The notes below the pieces were generated by a model. That model did no database searches, was not told where the DNA came from, and worked only from the letters and a program-made list of their open reading frames with translations. A stretch of DNA of 5,219 nt from Bacteroidales bacterium (GTDB lineage Bacteria > Bacteroidota > Bacteroidia > Bacteroidales > WCHB1-69). The stretch is taken from assembly GCA_017527945.1 (NCBI GenBank), contig JAFXPL010000165.1, positions 1 to 5,219 of the forward strand, given 5' to 3'. This document shows, in pieces, positions 4,755 to 5,219 of this stretch. Position 1 is the stretch's first letter. Each line of letters opens with the position of its first letter. Made by a program: the position numbers and the translations under genes.

Positions 4755-4785
4755 TTGGGCGTTTGAAAAATAATGCCTACCTTTG
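4755..4785 (+). promoter_or_regulatory. Promoter of the tRNA (and probably tuf) transcript
   Basis: TTG (4755-4757) is separated by 20 bases from TACCTTTG (4778-4785), an exact match in sequence and spacing to the Bacteroidota promoter TTG-N19-21-TAnnTTTG. It starts 18 bases after the hpf stop codon. Transcription should begin at about 4789-4792, inside the left arm of the hairpin that follows. Confidence 0.85.
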
Positions 4786-4786
4786 C

Positions 4787-4821
4787 AGCCGCTTAACGTG
4801 GGTTTCTCCACGCAAGCGGCT
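4787..4821 (+). other. Leader hairpin at the 5' end of the tRNA transcript
   Basis: AGCCGCTT (4787-4794) pairs perfectly with AAGCGGCT (4814-4821). Inside, CGTGG (4797-4801) pairs with CCACG (4808-4812) around GTTTCT. It ends six bases before the first tRNA. No T run follows, so it is not a terminator. It may protect the transcript end or serve as a processing signal. Confidence 0.7.
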
Positions 4822-4827
4822 CAAAAA

Positions 4828-4901
4828 GCCTCTTTAGCTCAGTTGGCCAGAGCACGTGATTTGTAATCTCGGGGTCGTTGGTTCGAATCCGACAAGAGGC
4901 T
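4828..4901 (+). tRNA. tRNA-Thr (anticodon UGU)
   Basis: A complete cloverleaf is visible. The acceptor stem is GCCTCTT/AAGAGGC with discriminator T at 4901. The D stem is GCTC/GAGC and the T arm is GTTGG-TTCGAAT-CCGAC. The anticodon loop TTTGTAA (4860-4866) carries TGT at 4862-4864, reading ACA and probably ACG. The anticodon stem CGTGA/TCTCG contains a U-U mismatch in its middle pair. CCA is not encoded. It is the first tRNA in the cluster, corresponding in order to E. coli thrU. Confidence 0.93.
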
Positions 4902-4907
4902 CAAGGG

Positions 4908-4975
4908 TTTCCCTTCTGACGGCAGCGAAAGCGTGCTTTCAGATGACGGCGGGAGGGAAAGGCGCACAAGACGCC
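4908..4975 (+). other. Structured spacer between tRNA-Thr and tRNA-Tyr
   Basis: TTTCCCT (4908-4914) pairs with AGGGAAA (4954-4960). TCTGA (4915-4919) pairs with TCAGA (4939-4943). The apex GCAGC-GAAA-GC-G-TGC (4922-4936) has a GNRA tetraloop. A ten-base bulge (4944-4953) lies on the 3' side. A second hairpin, GGCG-CACAAGA-CGCC (4961-4975), follows and stops ten bases before tRNA-Tyr. These stems may guide tRNA processing. Confidence 0.55.
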
Positions 4976-4985
4976 AGAACAGGAT

Positions 4986-5068
4986 GGGCATATTCCAGAG
5001 TGGCCAAATGGGGCAGACTGTAAATCTGCTGGCTTTCGCCTTCGGTGGTTCGAATCCATCAGTGCCCA
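4986..5068 (+). tRNA. tRNA-Tyr (anticodon GUA)
   Basis: This is a type II tRNA of 83 nt. The anticodon arm is GCAGA-CTGTAAA-TCTGC with GTA at 5020-5022. The long variable arm contains GGC-TTTC-GCC (5031-5040). The T arm is GGTGG-TTCGAAT-CCATC. The acceptor stem GGGCATA/AGTGCCC has a U-G pair and an A-A mismatch at its inner end, with discriminator A at 5068. CCA is not encoded. It matches the position of E. coli tyrU. Confidence 0.93.
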
Positions 5069-5084
5069 CTAAATTCTAAATGTG

Positions 5085-5098
5085 TCTGCTCCGGCAGA
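5085..5098 (+). other. UNCG-tetraloop hairpin between tRNA-Tyr and tRNA-Thr
   Basis: TCTGC (5085-5089) pairs with GCAGA (5094-5098) around TCCG, a C(UNCG)G loop of unusual stability. It lies in the middle of the 39-base spacer, and no T run follows. Confidence 0.6.
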
Positions 5099-5107
5099 AA
5101 ATCACAG

Positions 5108-5179
<72 letters not shown>

Positions 5180-5219
5180 CAAACGATTTTAATGTATCAC
5201 TAAACATATTTTTTAAGCT
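5180..5219 (+). other. Probable leader of the next gene (tuf expected)
   Basis: The last 40 bases are AT-rich, with no tRNA, terminator or start codon in a recognisable coding frame. In the conserved cluster order, tuf (EF-Tu) follows this tRNA-Thr, so this is probably its upstream region. Nothing in these bases identifies it directly. Confidence 0.4.

Overview
The window looks like a Bacteroidota chromosome, probably Bacteroidales and possibly Prevotella-like. Three things point there. Promoters have the phylum-specific form TTG-N19-21-TAnnTTTG. The gene order is rpsU, a xerC-type recombinase, hpf, tRNA-Thr, tRNA-Tyr, tRNA-Thr, presumably running into tuf. S21 is 63 residues and its AUG has only an A-rich sequence directly upstream. 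Species cannot be settled from the sequence alone.

Layout. Positions 1-45 (minus) hold the first 15 codons of what looks like an ISL3-family transposase; the element probably ends near 141. Positions 142-480 have no convincing gene. They hold a GC hairpin, a G-tract array able to form a G-quadruplex, and one copy of a dispersed palindromic repeat. leuB (523-1584) encodes 3-isopropylmalate dehydrogenase and has its own promoter. A second, larger copy of the dispersed repeat (1674-1979) follows, in which paired arms and internal hairpins show compensatory base changes. A gene remnant (1972-2151) abuts it. Positions 2152-2990 are AT-rich and apparently gene-free, but carry four different repeat structures.

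The right half is a translation-related block. rpsU (3127-3318) lies behind a strong promoter and a structured leader of about 100 nt. xerC (3523-4416) and hpf (4437-4736) are 20 nt apart and probably co-transcribed. A further strong promoter (4755-4785) drives a tRNA transcript whose leader and both spacers fold into hairpins. tRNA-Thr(UGU), tRNA-Tyr(GUA) and tRNA-Thr(GGU) follow, and the window ends in what is probably the tuf leader.

How the genes work together: S21, HPF, the three tRNAs and presumably EF-Tu all serve translation, and the Xer recombinase is carried within the same block. leuB is a leucine-biosynthesis gene with no other leu gene visible; an IS end and repeats lie upstream of it.

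I found no clear new multi-gene system. The best leads are the covarying palindromic repeat family around leuB, the rpsU leader with its displaced GGGAGG and overlapping small ORF, and the hairpins in the tRNA transcript.
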